This document shows positions 1-9,900 of a stretch of DNA of 64,000 bases, one piece after another (the first letter of the stretch is position 1; every line of letters begins with the position of its first letter). The notes under the pieces were generated by a model, which searched no databases, was not told the origin of the DNA, and worked only from the letters and a program-made list of their open reading frames with translations. Origin of the DNA: Peronospora farinosa (taxonomy: Eukaryota; Oomycota; Peronosporomycetes; Peronosporales; Peronosporaceae); assembly GCA_947646735.1 (NCBI GenBank), contig CANTFK010000800.1, forward strand, positions 496,001 to 560,000, read 5' to 3'. The translations under genes and the position numbers were made by a program.

Positions 1-1685
1 TAATCTCCATTGACGGCCATGTGGCATCCAAATTTGTTACAGCATCCGGAAGGTTTTTGTATTGCTCAGAAAAGCTACATCATAAACAACGCACATGTTA
101 GAGACGATGCGAACAATATCAGTAGCAAATTCGTTTGTGCACGAAAGTAGTACCTCATCAGAAGTTCTAGCGTGTATGTTAACTTGCCACCCGACTTCCT
201 TCCAAGGGTAACGCTCACATCCGTTTTTTTCTCAATTGCGTGGACGTCAGCTTGCACCTTGTCTTCCTTCTCCACAACTGGTGCTTCCTGCTGCAGCGCT
301 GGAGAAGCAACATCGTGATCACGCGATTTCTTTTCCGAAGATACCCTGTCCGACTGCTTACCAGCTGATGAGATTTTCTCGCTTTGCTCCATGGAAGTTT
401 GTGTCGTCGGCTTCGGCGACGAAGTATTGATCGTAGTAGCGGTTGTATTGGTCGTCGTGGGAGTAGAAGATCCACTTTTGCTAGTCTCCAAGTTTTTATC
501 GACCGTCTTTGTAACAGTCGTAGCTGCAGCCTTGTCAGCTGACGTCTCCGTCTTCCCCGTGGCAGCAATATCTAGAGCCGGCGTCGATTCCTTTGCAGAG
601 TCTGCTACTATTGGTGTAGCAATCTTCTCTTTTGGAGATTTCGGCGAAACTGTGACAGATTCCACTGCTCCATTCTGCTTCGCAACAACCTGAGAGGTCT
701 CCGCAGCAGGAAGTTTCTTAACAGGTGTCGGCTCCTTCTTTTGTGGGGTACTCTGCGCTGTAGTGCTCGTGCTTGCAGCCGCAGTTGTCGTACTATCATC
801 ACTGGATCGTGCCGAAGACGAGTTCCGTCCAAGTTCAATGGCTTTTCCTGTCTTGGGGTTAATGATATCCAATATCTTAAGCTCTCGCTTCGGTGGCGGT
901 TGGTGCTGTGGCTGTGGGATCGGCATAGGCATAGGTATACCGCCCATGCCCATCCCCATGTCTTGCAATGGTGGCATAGTGTACATAGGAGGGCCTCCCA
1001 TATAATGTTGACCTGGCCCCATCATATAAGGTGGAGGCATCTGCATCTGCATCTGTGGTGGATAATATCCTTGGGCTCCTGGATTCATATCACCTCCTCG
1101 AGGTATATATTGTTGTTGTTGTTGCATGGCTCCTCGTGGAGGTCCACGCATCCTTGACGGATGATGATGATTATGGCCAGGAGGACCTCGTGGGATACCT
1201 GGTTGACCACTAATGGGATAAGCAGATGAATAACCCATCGGTCCATTATAAGGTCGTGATGTCTAGAATAGCACAAATCACATCAAAAAGGTCAAGAATT
1301 ACTAAAAATATTCCTATCCAGAGGTCTTCCACAAAAAAAAGATTAAAAAAACCCACATGTTGCATATGAAAAGCACCTCCGCCTTGTTTAAAGACGGGGG
1401 CATTAGCGTCCATTCCATCCGTTCCAGAATGGGTCATTTGGGAAGGTATTTCGTGCTGTTGTCCGTTTTTTGGTCGGTATTCTAATAAATGGGTATCAAA
1501 AAAAGAGAATCAGTGACTGGGTTTTTTATATGGGTTTTATTCCTAATGAGAAAATGGGTATCGATACATCGATATGTAGTAGTAGTAGTACCAAAATGGT
1601 GGGGATTTCCACGTGGATATGGGGCTCCATTGGTAGAACCATAACCTCCTCGATTGGAAGTAGAATTAGAATGCTGCGACTTCAT
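1..1685 (-). CDS. eIF4G-like translation initiation factor, 5' part (runs off window)
   Basis: Partial gene, four exons visible: 1592-1685, 1357-1481, 154-1262 and 1-74 (introns of 110, 94 and 79 bp, all GT..AG with frame kept). The N-terminal region is disordered and rich in Gly, Pro, Met, Gln and His. A segment reading KILDIINPKTGKAIEL resembles the short conserved motif of eIF4G N-termini. A Ser/Thr/Lys-rich stretch follows. The third exon ends with YTLELLM, which fits the eIF4E-binding consensus YxxxxL-phi, and splicing at 154/74 continues it as SFSEQYKNLP, as expected for eIF4G. The MIF4G domain must lie left of position 1. Expected role: cytoplasmic scaffold linking eIF4E, PABP and the 43S complex. 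The start at 1685 is the first Met of the exon carrying the Asn/Ser/Gly-rich leader. The family assignment is inferred from the short motifs only. Confidence 0.72.
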
Positions 1686-1926
1686 GTTTCCATCAAGTGA
1701 ACGCAGCCAAATGATCCCTAAAGCTCTCCCCTTGTCGCAACGCGAGAGGGGACTTTATTATGAGCTTGAAAAAAATGGGCTACTTTTAAAATAGATACCA
1801 ACCAACGACGGATCAAATGTAACGACAGGTTTTTATACGAAACTTGAGGTTTGTATTGATGTTTTGGGACCGCGAGGTTTTTCGACTCAAAAAAAGTACT
1901 TATTATTTACCCAAAAAAGGTCCTTA

Positions 1927-3885
1927 TTATTTACCCAAAAAAGCAGCGGCGATTGCTTCATTGGCACGCTCTTCCTCTTCTTGCAGACGATGTCGCTCCT
2001 GCGTAGGAGATAAAACAGGTTGTCGTTGAAGAGATGAAGACGATTCGTTAGTACGTACAAATGCAGCACTGGAAAGCTACGTAAAAACAGCAGCATACGA
2101 AATAACTTAATTCAGTACAATACTATAATATACAACAATACCATAGTAGTAATAGACAGTAGTAATAGACAAGTAGTAATAGACAGTAGTAATTGACAGT
2201 AGTAATGAACTTTACCTCTTCTTTAGACACCACAACAGGTGCAAACTCATCCATCTTCCATACTGCGTTGAAATCCCAATGAAAACGACTGACAAGAAGC
2301 TGTCGCAATTGAAAAGCTTGTGGATGGAACTGTCATTTTCAATGCAAATACGTGACACACAGACAAACAAAAAGTAAATCATCCTTTGCTCTTGACCATT
2401 GCATTTCAAATACAATTGTTTACCTGTGGTGGAGCTTCAGTATCTTCAATCAACTCGAGTAGCGACAAGAGACACGGACTTAGAAAGTTTTCACTAGTCG
2501 TCTCATCTTGGAAAAAGTCCTCAGGGATCTAGTGACATGTAGCACAAAATGATGAATGCAAGGAGGGTGTAGTGGTGGGCAGCTTTCAACATACCTGTTT
2601 CAATTGCGTAATTAAGAGTTTGATGAACGCAAGAAATAGCGGCACATGGGAAGCGAGTGTTCGTTCGCAGGAACACAAGAGTGCAATGAACTATATATCA
2701 GCACACAAAACAACTAGTTAAACCTGTCTACAAAGCACCAGATAAAGACAAAGTTTTACCTGTTTCCACTGCTCTAGCGCTGCAAGAGACGACAACTGCA
2801 GAAAAACCAGGAGCGACAGTTGAAGTTCGCCGATGAGTCGCTTCCAGTCGCCACCAAACTGCGTCTCAATTAACTCTTCTAGTCTTTCACTGCACAATAG
2901 AATTCACATACCAGTGAGACTAAAAAACCACCCAGACGGGATGCAGCAAGCTTCAAGAATATAGATGGCACCCATTCAGTCTGTACCTTCGATCAAAGTG
3001 ATAGGCCGTCCTTGCTGCACCCGATAGATCAGTTCTTGTCTTTTGCAGTGAAGTAAATTGTACCGTCCGCGGTAGATCTGGGAAGAACGGAACAATTCCA
3101 GCCTGGACTTTGGACGAGATCGATGCGTCCTCAACTGCATCGCCTGGAAGAATGATGGCACCAAATTCCACGCCACATTGCTGTAAAATCCCAAAACATA
3201 AATATCAAAAAGCAGCAAGTATGCGTAGTATTCCAGAGTGTTTAACCTGTAGTACTGAAGCAGAAATGAAGCTGGAGAGACGTTGCCACGTTTTCAAATG
3301 CTGCTTCGGGTACGGTCCCAACCCACTATCAAGTTGGAACGACAGCACTGCATCTACAATAACATCAACCACCATCATATAGATGTAAGTTAGTAAAATC
3401 AATATAAATGCCATCTAGCTTGTATCCGTTGCTCTAGTCGTACGCTCGAGAGTTTCCATATCAAGTCCTGGTCGTGGTGGTCCCAGTTCTTCCTTCTCCA
3501 TGCTCCACTCACGTACCACAACTTGTAAATGACGCTCGATATTGATAAAAAATCCTTGTCTAATACCGTGTTCTTGTTCCCGAGACCGAAAGAGCACAAA
3601 ATGAATTCCTAATGGCAGAAATTTAACCCCTTGGAATTTTAAACCAGTACGAAACACCTCGTAGTCAATGCCAAATTCTGTGGCGATTGGAACACCTAGA
3701 CATACGAGAAAGCCACCAATAGATGGAGAGGATACTGATTCATTGGATGTCTTGTGCTCAGTAGTATCATGGAGCACACGAGAAAAGAGATTCGCAGTCG
3801 AGACGTTGAGCTTTTTCATATGAATGGCTACGCTTTTGTTTGAAAAAAAGTTACATTGTCCGGTTACATTCGGGGTACGATGCAT
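1927..3885 (-). CDS. AAR2: AAR2 splicing factor (U5 snRNP assembly)
   Basis: Eight exons: 3444-3885, 3247-3353, 2987-3180, 2760-2889, 2595-2690, 2424-2528, 2216-2329 and 1927-2076, joining in frame to about 445 residues. The N-terminal block has LGVPIATEFGIDYEVF and GVKFLPLGIHFV, the AAR2 signature. The middle has LGPYPKQHLKTWQRLSSF. The C-terminal all-helical half ends SRFHWDFNAV..DEFAPVVV, close to the human C-terminal motif. AAR2 binds Prp8 in cytoplasmic U5 snRNP precursors and is displaced by Brr2. The start is uncertain: Met at 3885 lies inside a 41-bp tandem repeat, while Met at 3819 gives 423 residues, nearer the usual length of about 380. Seven introns of 66-139 bp are more than in neighbouring genes. 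The last intron carries a 13-bp minisatellite. Confidence 0.9.
2135..2212. repeat. 13-bp minisatellite in last AAR2 intron
   Basis: About six imperfect copies of agtagtaatagac lie inside the final AAR2 intron, between exon ends 2216 and 2076. The array stretches this intron to about 139 bp, the longest in the gene. It contains no splice-site disruption. Confidence 0.8.
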
Positions 3886-3983
3886 TTCAACATGTAACTA
3901 GGGGTTACCTACGGGGTACAATGCACTTCAACATGTAACTAGGGGTTACCTACGGGGTACAATGCACTTCAACATGTAACTAG
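3872..3983. repeat. 41-bp tandem repeat between AAR2 start and temptin gene stop
   Basis: Nearly three copies of a 41-bp unit (containing aacatgtaactaggggttacc) occur with exact 41-bp spacing (acatgtaact at 3890, 3931 and 3972). The left copy overlaps the upstream Met of AAR2. The right copy overlaps the stop codon and last residues of the temptin-domain gene, so the repeat supplies that gene's final Val-Thr-Cys. The unit bridges two same-strand genes with almost no other spacer. Confidence 0.9.
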
Positions 3984-4628
3984 AACGAAGACGACGATAC
4001 TAAAGCAGTAGACAAAGGTCTTGAGTTGATTAGCATCCGAAGTTTCTGAAGTTGGTGACGTTTTCTCAGGTGTTGGGCTAGAAGTGGCACGAGATTGATC
4101 TTCAAGGGCGACCATGTCGTCCAAAGACCCACTTTTGCTAGTATCTCCAAAGTCTGATGATTGAGATCCAGAAGCAGATGCAGACGATGTCGATGCAGCC
4201 GTGTCACTTGATACAATATCATTGACAGTAGCTTCTCCTCCATTGCACGTCATTAAAGCCAGTTGAGACTCGGTAAAGCTGTTCGGAACACCTGGATGGG
4301 TCAGAGACGACTGCGTTGTAGATGGAGAAGCACTGTCAAAACCAGCTCCAGCAGTCCAGGTACAGCACGGATCACCAAGTTCTTCTCCATTTGAAGCACC
4401 ATCACGGTCCGAATCAGCCTCGCAAAGCTCTCGAGTCCATTCATAGCCAGCGGCTTTGAAACTTTCACCAAATGCATTCGTTGCACCACCACCGACAGTG
4501 TTTACGTGGCCCAATGCAGCAACACCAGCCACTTGGTTGCCATTCGGGACACGAGCCACAAAAGTGGGATGAGCATCAGATGACAAGACCGTGAATGAAA
4601 AAGCACCGAGTCCCAGTGAAAGCTTCAT
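3969..4628 (-). CDS. Temptin-domain secreted protein
   Basis: Single exon, 219 residues from the Met at 4628. That Met is followed at once by a hydrophobic signal peptide (LSLGLGAFSFTVLSSDA) and a mature start HPTFVARVPNGN. This matches the temptin pattern, which begins after signal cleavage with an aromatic residue and xRIPNG. Further conserved pieces are ALGHVNTVGGGATNAFG, WTRELCEADSDRDGASNGEE (an EF-hand-like acidic loop) and LGDPCCTW, with paired cysteines. The C-terminal third is Ser/Thr-rich and ends in a hydrophobic tail (YCFSIVVFVLVTC), suggesting a GPI signal or a single membrane anchor. Temptin was first described as a mollusc pheromone component. Oomycetes have many extracellular copies of unknown role. 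An in-frame Met at 4739 would mask the signal peptide and was not chosen. Confidence 0.82.
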   Translation of the reverse strand: MKLSLGLGAFSFTVLSSDAHPTFVARVPNGNQVAGVAALGHVNTVGGGATNAFGESFKAAGYEWTRELCEADSDRDGASNGEELGDPCCTWTAGAGFDSASPSTTQSSLTHPGVPNSFTESQLALMTCNGGEATVNDIVSSDTAASTSSASASGSQSSDFGDTSKSGSLDDMVALEDQSRATSSPTPEKTSPTSETSDANQLKTFVYCFSIVVFVLVTC

Positions 4629-4739
4629 AATTGAGTTGGTGAGGTCGTGTAGTCGACTGGAAATTGTAAAGTGACTGCTACGTGCACTCGTGACTTCAGT
4701 GGTGATAGTTGACCAGAGGTAGCACTCAGGAACCATCAA

Positions 4740-5144
4740 TTTTGAAGAAAGTAGACAAAGAGACTATGCTGTTGTTGGAAGCGACGTTTGTTCCATCATT
4801 TTTCTATCAAGAGACAGGATCATGACGTCCTGCGTGAGAGCAATGGGGGACTGGACTATACGTGGTCAAAGTGTTTGATGGAGTTAAGAAAAGTGTGATC
4901 TCTTATGAAGGACGTGAAGCGATTAATGCCAAGTAGGTTTTGCCTAAAGAGATAATGTAGCCATTTGTTTTACTAAATGTGGCTCAATCTTTTAAGGATG
5001 GAAGCTTAAAGTAGCTGCTCATCCTGAATGTCATTGTCCCGTGGGAAGTGTCCCAATAGTTCTCCTTTCTTTTCATCCAATCAAATAAGCTGATTAAACT
5101 GTCCCTCGGATCGTACGGCTTAGAAGCGACTTGAGTAACTACCG
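4740..5144. other. Intergenic between divergent genes
   Basis: This 405-bp spacer separates the temptin gene (-) from the small mitochondrial gene (+) and must hold both promoters. I see no further coding exon. An 87-codon minus-strand ORF at 4984-5247 overlaps the first exon of the plus-strand gene antisense and has no recognisable domain, so it is not called. Confidence 0.5.
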
Positions 5145-5552
5145 ATGCAGTCGTCCGTCTTCCGTCATGTTTATCTACTGAGCGTACGCAGCTTTGCCAG
5201 TCATGTGAAGCCGCATATCCATATGCCAGAGACTGCAATGATGACAAAAAATGTACGTAGTTTCTTGGGCATAATGATCAAGTCAGTTATTGAGGTTTTG
5301 TCTGTATATACCGATAGGGGACACACCAATTCGAACGGAAAGGCTGGGAGTATTCCGCTTATATGGGGATGCTCGGTGGTCCCATTTTGCTCTTTTTAGG
5401 ACTTACAAACGTCCCCGAGACAGACTCGGAGGTATTTGCCAGGTACATGAGAGAACAAATAGCTGAAAAAAAGTCTATTGATAATGACACACACGTGACT
5501 AATTCTTGAATTTGATAGAGAGGAAGCGCTTGCGATTCGCAAAGGGACGTAA
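5145..5552 (+). CDS. Small mitochondrial single-pass membrane protein (possible complex I accessory subunit)
   Basis: Three short exons: 5145-5252, 5318-5442 and 5519-5552 (introns 65 and 76 bp, the second with a CTAAT branch-like site), giving 88 residues. The N-terminus (MQSSVFRHVYLLSVRSFAS) is an Arg/Ser-rich, acid-free presequence typical of mitochondrial import. Exon 2 encodes HQFERKGWEYSAY, then a hydrophobic segment (MLGGPILLFLGL) and a PETDSEVF linker. Exon 3 adds REEALAIRKGT and a stop, followed by an AATAAA-type sequence. The layout (presequence, one membrane span, short charged REEA tail) resembles NDUFB11/ESSS-type complex I subunits, but I cannot confirm homology. An alternative donor at 5432 gives a different C-terminus ending at 5647. 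No neighbour suggests a function. Confidence 0.6.
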
Positions 5553-5681
5553 TTAATAAAATGTGTCGACGTCTGCTAGTGGATGAGCAAGTCATGACGA
5601 GATTTGGCGAGCTACAAAGAGAGATGAACACTGTTATTGGCCCCTGATTGACCGTACACTCTCTCTCTCACTCTTCAGCTT

Positions 5682-6806
5682 TTACTGCTGCTGGTGCTGG
5701 TGCTGGTGCTGCTGGTTTTTCACAAACGTCTTGATCTCGTCCGTTGTGCCGCAACTTGTTGACAGCACGTCGCTTTTACTTGTTTGTTGTCGGATGAGTC
5801 CGCTTAATACACCACCGACCCCCAACTCTAAAAAGTGATCAACTCCTTTGTCTACGCAGTAGTCGACACTGTCACTCCAGCGAACAGCGTGCACGAGCTG
5901 CTTCTCCAGTACCTGTGCAATCTCCTCCACTGTTTTGGTAGTCGCCTCTGCCTCGATGTTCCACACGACTGGCACCTTTGGCTCGTGCAGCTTGTTAGTC
6001 TGGATCAACTGCTGGAGCTGTTCATGCAGTTCCAGTTTTGCTGGTTCCATGAGTGCACAATGAAAAGGAGCACTCACATTCAGCAGCACCGCTCGTCGTG
6101 CTTTCTTGGTGGCTTTAGCGTAGCTAATAGCAGCATCGACAGCCAGTGCATCGCCACTGATCACCGTTTGCTTGCTCGAGTTGTAGTTGGCCACTTGACA
6201 AACGCTTCCAGTACTACTTGCAGCCTCTTGACACAACACTTCAGCATCTTCAGGCTTCACGTCTATCAGAGCAGCCATAGCCCCTACACCAGGAGCTACA
6301 GCTCGTTGCATGGCCAAGCCGCGAAAATGTACAAGGCGTACAGCATCAGCAAATTCAATAGCTTCGGCCGCCACCAGCGCCGAGTATTCACCCAGTGAAT
6401 GACCTAAAGCAAAGTACACGGGCGGCAACTCCATTTCGTGTTGCAAAACTCGCAGCACCGCTACGGACATTGACAGCAGAGCTGGCTGAGCCACATGAGT
6501 GGGCGTGAGTTGATCGGCTGGACCTTCCATCATCCTGCGTCGCAGGTTAAGCCCCGTGGCCTCGCTGGTCTCCTCCAGTACGTCACCAACGATACGTGGC
6601 CAGTCCGCGAGCAAATCCTTCCCCATGCCGACACGCTGGCTGCCCTGTCCCGGGAACACGAGTGCGAGGCGACGTAACGCCATGTTGAGACTTGATAATG
6701 ATGATCTCCGATACGATTGTGATACAATCACTGGATTCTCAATGTCGCCGAGTATAATCTGCTTGAAGACCTTGTTTCGTCTTATACCGTATCTACCTGT
6801 AATCAA
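5682..6806 (-). CDS. Malonyl-CoA:ACP transacylase (FabD/MCAT)
   Basis: Transfers malonyl from CoA to acyl carrier protein for type II fatty acid synthesis, probably mitochondrial. From the Met at 6683 the protein has 333 residues. It starts MALRRLALVFPGQGSQ, with the GQGSQ oxyanion-hole motif, and carries GHSLGEYSAL with the nucleophilic Ser and SAPFHCALM with the catalytic His. The Met at 6806 adds 41 residues rich in Arg, Lys and Ser (GIRRNKVFK..YRRSSLSS) that could be a mitochondrial presequence, so the longer form is given as the span. The C-terminus ends in a short His-Gln run coded by a CTG/GTG repeat (about 5684-5712) not expected in the family. Catalytic residues look intact. Confidence 0.9.
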   Translation of the reverse strand: MITGRYGIRRNKVFKQIILGDIENPVIVSQSYRRSSLSSLNMALRRLALVFPGQGSQRVGMGKDLLADWPRIVGDVLEETSEATGLNLRRRMMEGPADQLTPTHVAQPALLSMSVAVLRVLQHEMELPPVYFALGHSLGEYSALVAAEAIEFADAVRLVHFRGLAMQRAVAPGVGAMAALIDVKPEDAEVLCQEAASSTGSVCQVANYNSSKQTVISGDALAVDAAISYAKATKKARRAVLLNVSAPFHCALMEPAKLELHEQLQQLIQTNKLHEPKVPVVWNIEAEATTKTVEEIAQVLEKQLVHAVRWSDSVDYCVDKGVDHFLELGVGGVLSGLIRQQTSKSDVLSTSCGTTDEIKTFVKNQQHQHQHQQQ

Positions 6807-6919
6807 TCCACGTTGCTACTACGATGGAAAATACGGGGAGTGAATACTTGCTGGCCTCCGTTATCGCTTGCAAAAGGTTCATTTCAAGTCGTGCTGGACA
6901 CAATATCTACAGTCTCAGT

Positions 6920-9900
6920 CTACCGGCGACTTGTGCGGTTGTCATTGCGATCACGCCGACGGTTGACGTTACCAACATTTCCACGGCGGTCATCATGACC
7001 CCCGCGTCTGTCAAAGTTTCCATTGACATTGCGGACACCACGGTCCTGGCGTCCACGCCTGTACACCATCAGTCGGATAGAAAATTAGCATTCGTCTCTT
7101 GCAAAAAAAGCATCGCGGTAATAGGGATTCGCTTACATTGAGTCACGCTGCAGTTGCTGCTGGTTTCCGTTGTTGCCATCAATGCCTCCACCTTTATTTC
7201 TTCGAAGCTTACGCCTGTCGTCATTTACACGCTTAGGCTCGATCCAGTTGCCAATGCTGCCGCCACCATCACGACGCCGCTTCCCTTCATGTAAGTCTGT
7301 GGGCGCCTCACCATCAGCTATAGACTCGCGCTCGCGCTCACGCTTGCGTGACGAAGACACCAGTGACACGATCTTACGTGCCCCACCAGTTGGCGTTCCA
7401 GCACCTGTCGGTGAAACCCCGCCCGCCGAAAATCCTGTCACTGATGCCGAAAGCGGAGGCCTCATGCGATCACGCACTATCGGCCTCGTGCGCTCAGCAA
7501 ATTGCTGCTCTTTCGCCTTTGCCTCCTTATCGGCGGTAAGTTGACGACGCAACGCAGCCTCCGACTGCTCAACAGGCCGCGCTTTCTTGCGATCTTGGAG
7601 AGGAGAAGGCTCAGCTTTCACGGAATCGCGCTCGGCCCTCGTTCCCCAGCTCAGTTTAGCAGACACGGAAGTACGGTCAGACTTTGGCGACAAAGCCTGC
7701 TTGGCAGGCTCTTTATTCCGTGTAGGACCAAGTTGAGAGGCCTCAGATTTCCGTGTCATCTCGTTCTCTTCGTGGCCGTAAATCAAATCACGGTTTCGCA
7801 AGTTGCGTTCATGACGATCACAGCTGCCACTGCGGCTATCACCTAGTTCTCGACGGTTGCCTTCACCTCGTCCACCACGGTTATGTTGTCCACGTTCGCG
7901 CCCACGCTCGCGTTCGCGTGAAGACCGATGGCTATCGCTATTATTACCACGGTCTTCGGCACGATCTCCTGATCGACTACGCAGCGGTGCTGGTGACCTC
8001 TCGCGTTTAAGGGATGCCAATCCACTGCGTTCGTGCGGCTCGTTCTTTGTTTGGCTATTTGCTGAGCTACCGCGACCCGCAGTCGTAGGAGACAACTCAC
8101 GTTCGCGCTGACCGCATCTTTCATCCACGCCAAGTTCACGAGGAATATCCGTCGAGATGTTTTGGCGGGACGTAACTTCTTCGCGTTCTGCACGATTGCG
8201 ACGGTCATGACTAGAGTCTGCTGAACCACCTCCACCACGGCTATTACGATTATGATCTCCACCTGGTCCACGCTCCGGACTTCGCTCCTTAACCAAAGGG
8301 GAGATGTCGCTGTTGTTGCTGCTCTTTCCCACCACAATTTCACCGCTTTCAAGTTCTTGACTCGCTGCGCAGCTTAGCGCTGGTTTATTTGAGGTGTCAC
8401 GTGTGCCTTCATTGTGGTTGCCATCATCGATGATGCTTTTCTTGTCCTCTTCAGCTGGCACATGCTTTTCATCGATGCTAGATGACGCAGCAGACGGCGG
8501 CTTGGTTGGAGCATTGCGAGTACGCAGTAGCCTGTCATTAATAAGCGATGCCTTGCGCTTGGTTAGCAGAGCAAAGTATCGTTTGGCCATAATCTTGACA
8601 TCTTCCCGGTCCTCATTCGTCAACTTTTCCACGATACCCAAAATCACTTCAGCTGTTCCGCGGCCCGCCGGGAATACATCAATCAGCTTTGTCAGTACCA
8701 CCAGCGTGTTGCGGATTGGCATGTACTCGCCACTTGAAAGCGCCGTCGTGTATACGAGCTCTAACTGCTGGTGCCAACGAGCATACGCCGACTTAAACTG
8801 GCGGTGAGCAAGACGTTTCTTGTCGTCAGTCAGATCTAGGCTCATGCCGATCTTTCCGTGGATCGCTTCATCATCGTACGTTGCACCGTTCTGGTACCAG
8901 CGCAAAATAAGCCCTAGAGTCTCTTTCATGTAAATGCCAAAGTTACTCGCCTCGCGCTCCGTTGCACATAGCACTATCGCTGATACCTTCATACTCACCT
9001 TGTGAAAGTACTGCAGACTACTCAGTTGTGGCGTTGAGAAAGTATGTAGTAGCTCCATGAATTTGGCAACAAACATCGCGTCTTCAGGTGATATGAGCGA
9101 GCGTGGGATCACACACTTCTGTAGAAGCTCATCAATTGCAGTTTGGCGATCATTCGGTTCGTATTCGAAAAACTTCCCTTTCATGTTCTCCAGTCGCTCA
9201 TACACTCGTTTTCGATGAGCCACTTGGTCTTTTTGTTCCGTCGTAAGCACATCAATCATCTGCGCTGTTTTCTCTTTCAGCTTTTTCCGCTCACTTGCAC
9301 TAAGCGATGCGTTTGCACCAGAAGTGACGGAGTTCCGCAGACGCAAAATCTCGGATTCGTACTGCTGGAATGGAATATGGATATCGTACAGCTTTAACCC
9401 CCAGAACGTTGCGTATACTTCCGGTGTCAATCCCGTGAAGGGCCCTTTAACCTTATCACCGGAACCATCATCGATGCGCAGTGCATTCTTGATGTCCTCC
9501 AGGAAAGTGGGGTTGTACATATACCAACTTTTATCCTTGTCTGATGTACCGCTATGTACAGATCCATCGGTGCTGACCCCATTATTAGTTGTGTTGGTAC
9601 CGCCGGTAGCGTGCACACCACGCGGCACAGTTTGCAATACTGGATCATCGCTACGCATCGCCGGACGACAGAGTGACATTGCCAATTCCGGTGGTACATT
9701 ATACTCACGGACTAGCGTCGTAATGGAAGGAAGCATTTTTCGGTACACCAATGGGTCAACAACACCACCAAGAAACTGCATAAGCTGGGTGAGCGTGAGC
9801 TGGCAAGTATCGAACACCCGTCCAAGCAGCTTGAGATGTGGCATGTTTCTGTCTTCATGATACTCAATACGGCTGCGCATCTGGCAAATCAGCACCGATA

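Noticed and set aside
1887..2096. Minus-strand ORF overlapping the end of AAR2
   Set aside because: A shifted reading of the last AAR2 exon. The AAR2 frame ends AAFLGK at 1927. The duplicated ttatttacccaaaaaa downstream is 3' sequence.
4984..5247. 87-codon minus-strand ORF between temptin gene and the small mitochondrial gene
   Set aside because: Overlaps an exon of the plus-strand gene antisense and contains no recognisable motif.
7170..7544. Plus-strand ORFs of 60-140 codons opposite THO2 (for example 7170-7544, 11475-11897)
   Set aside because: Antisense shadows of the Arg/Ser-rich THO2 coding sequence, with no domains or independent splice signals.
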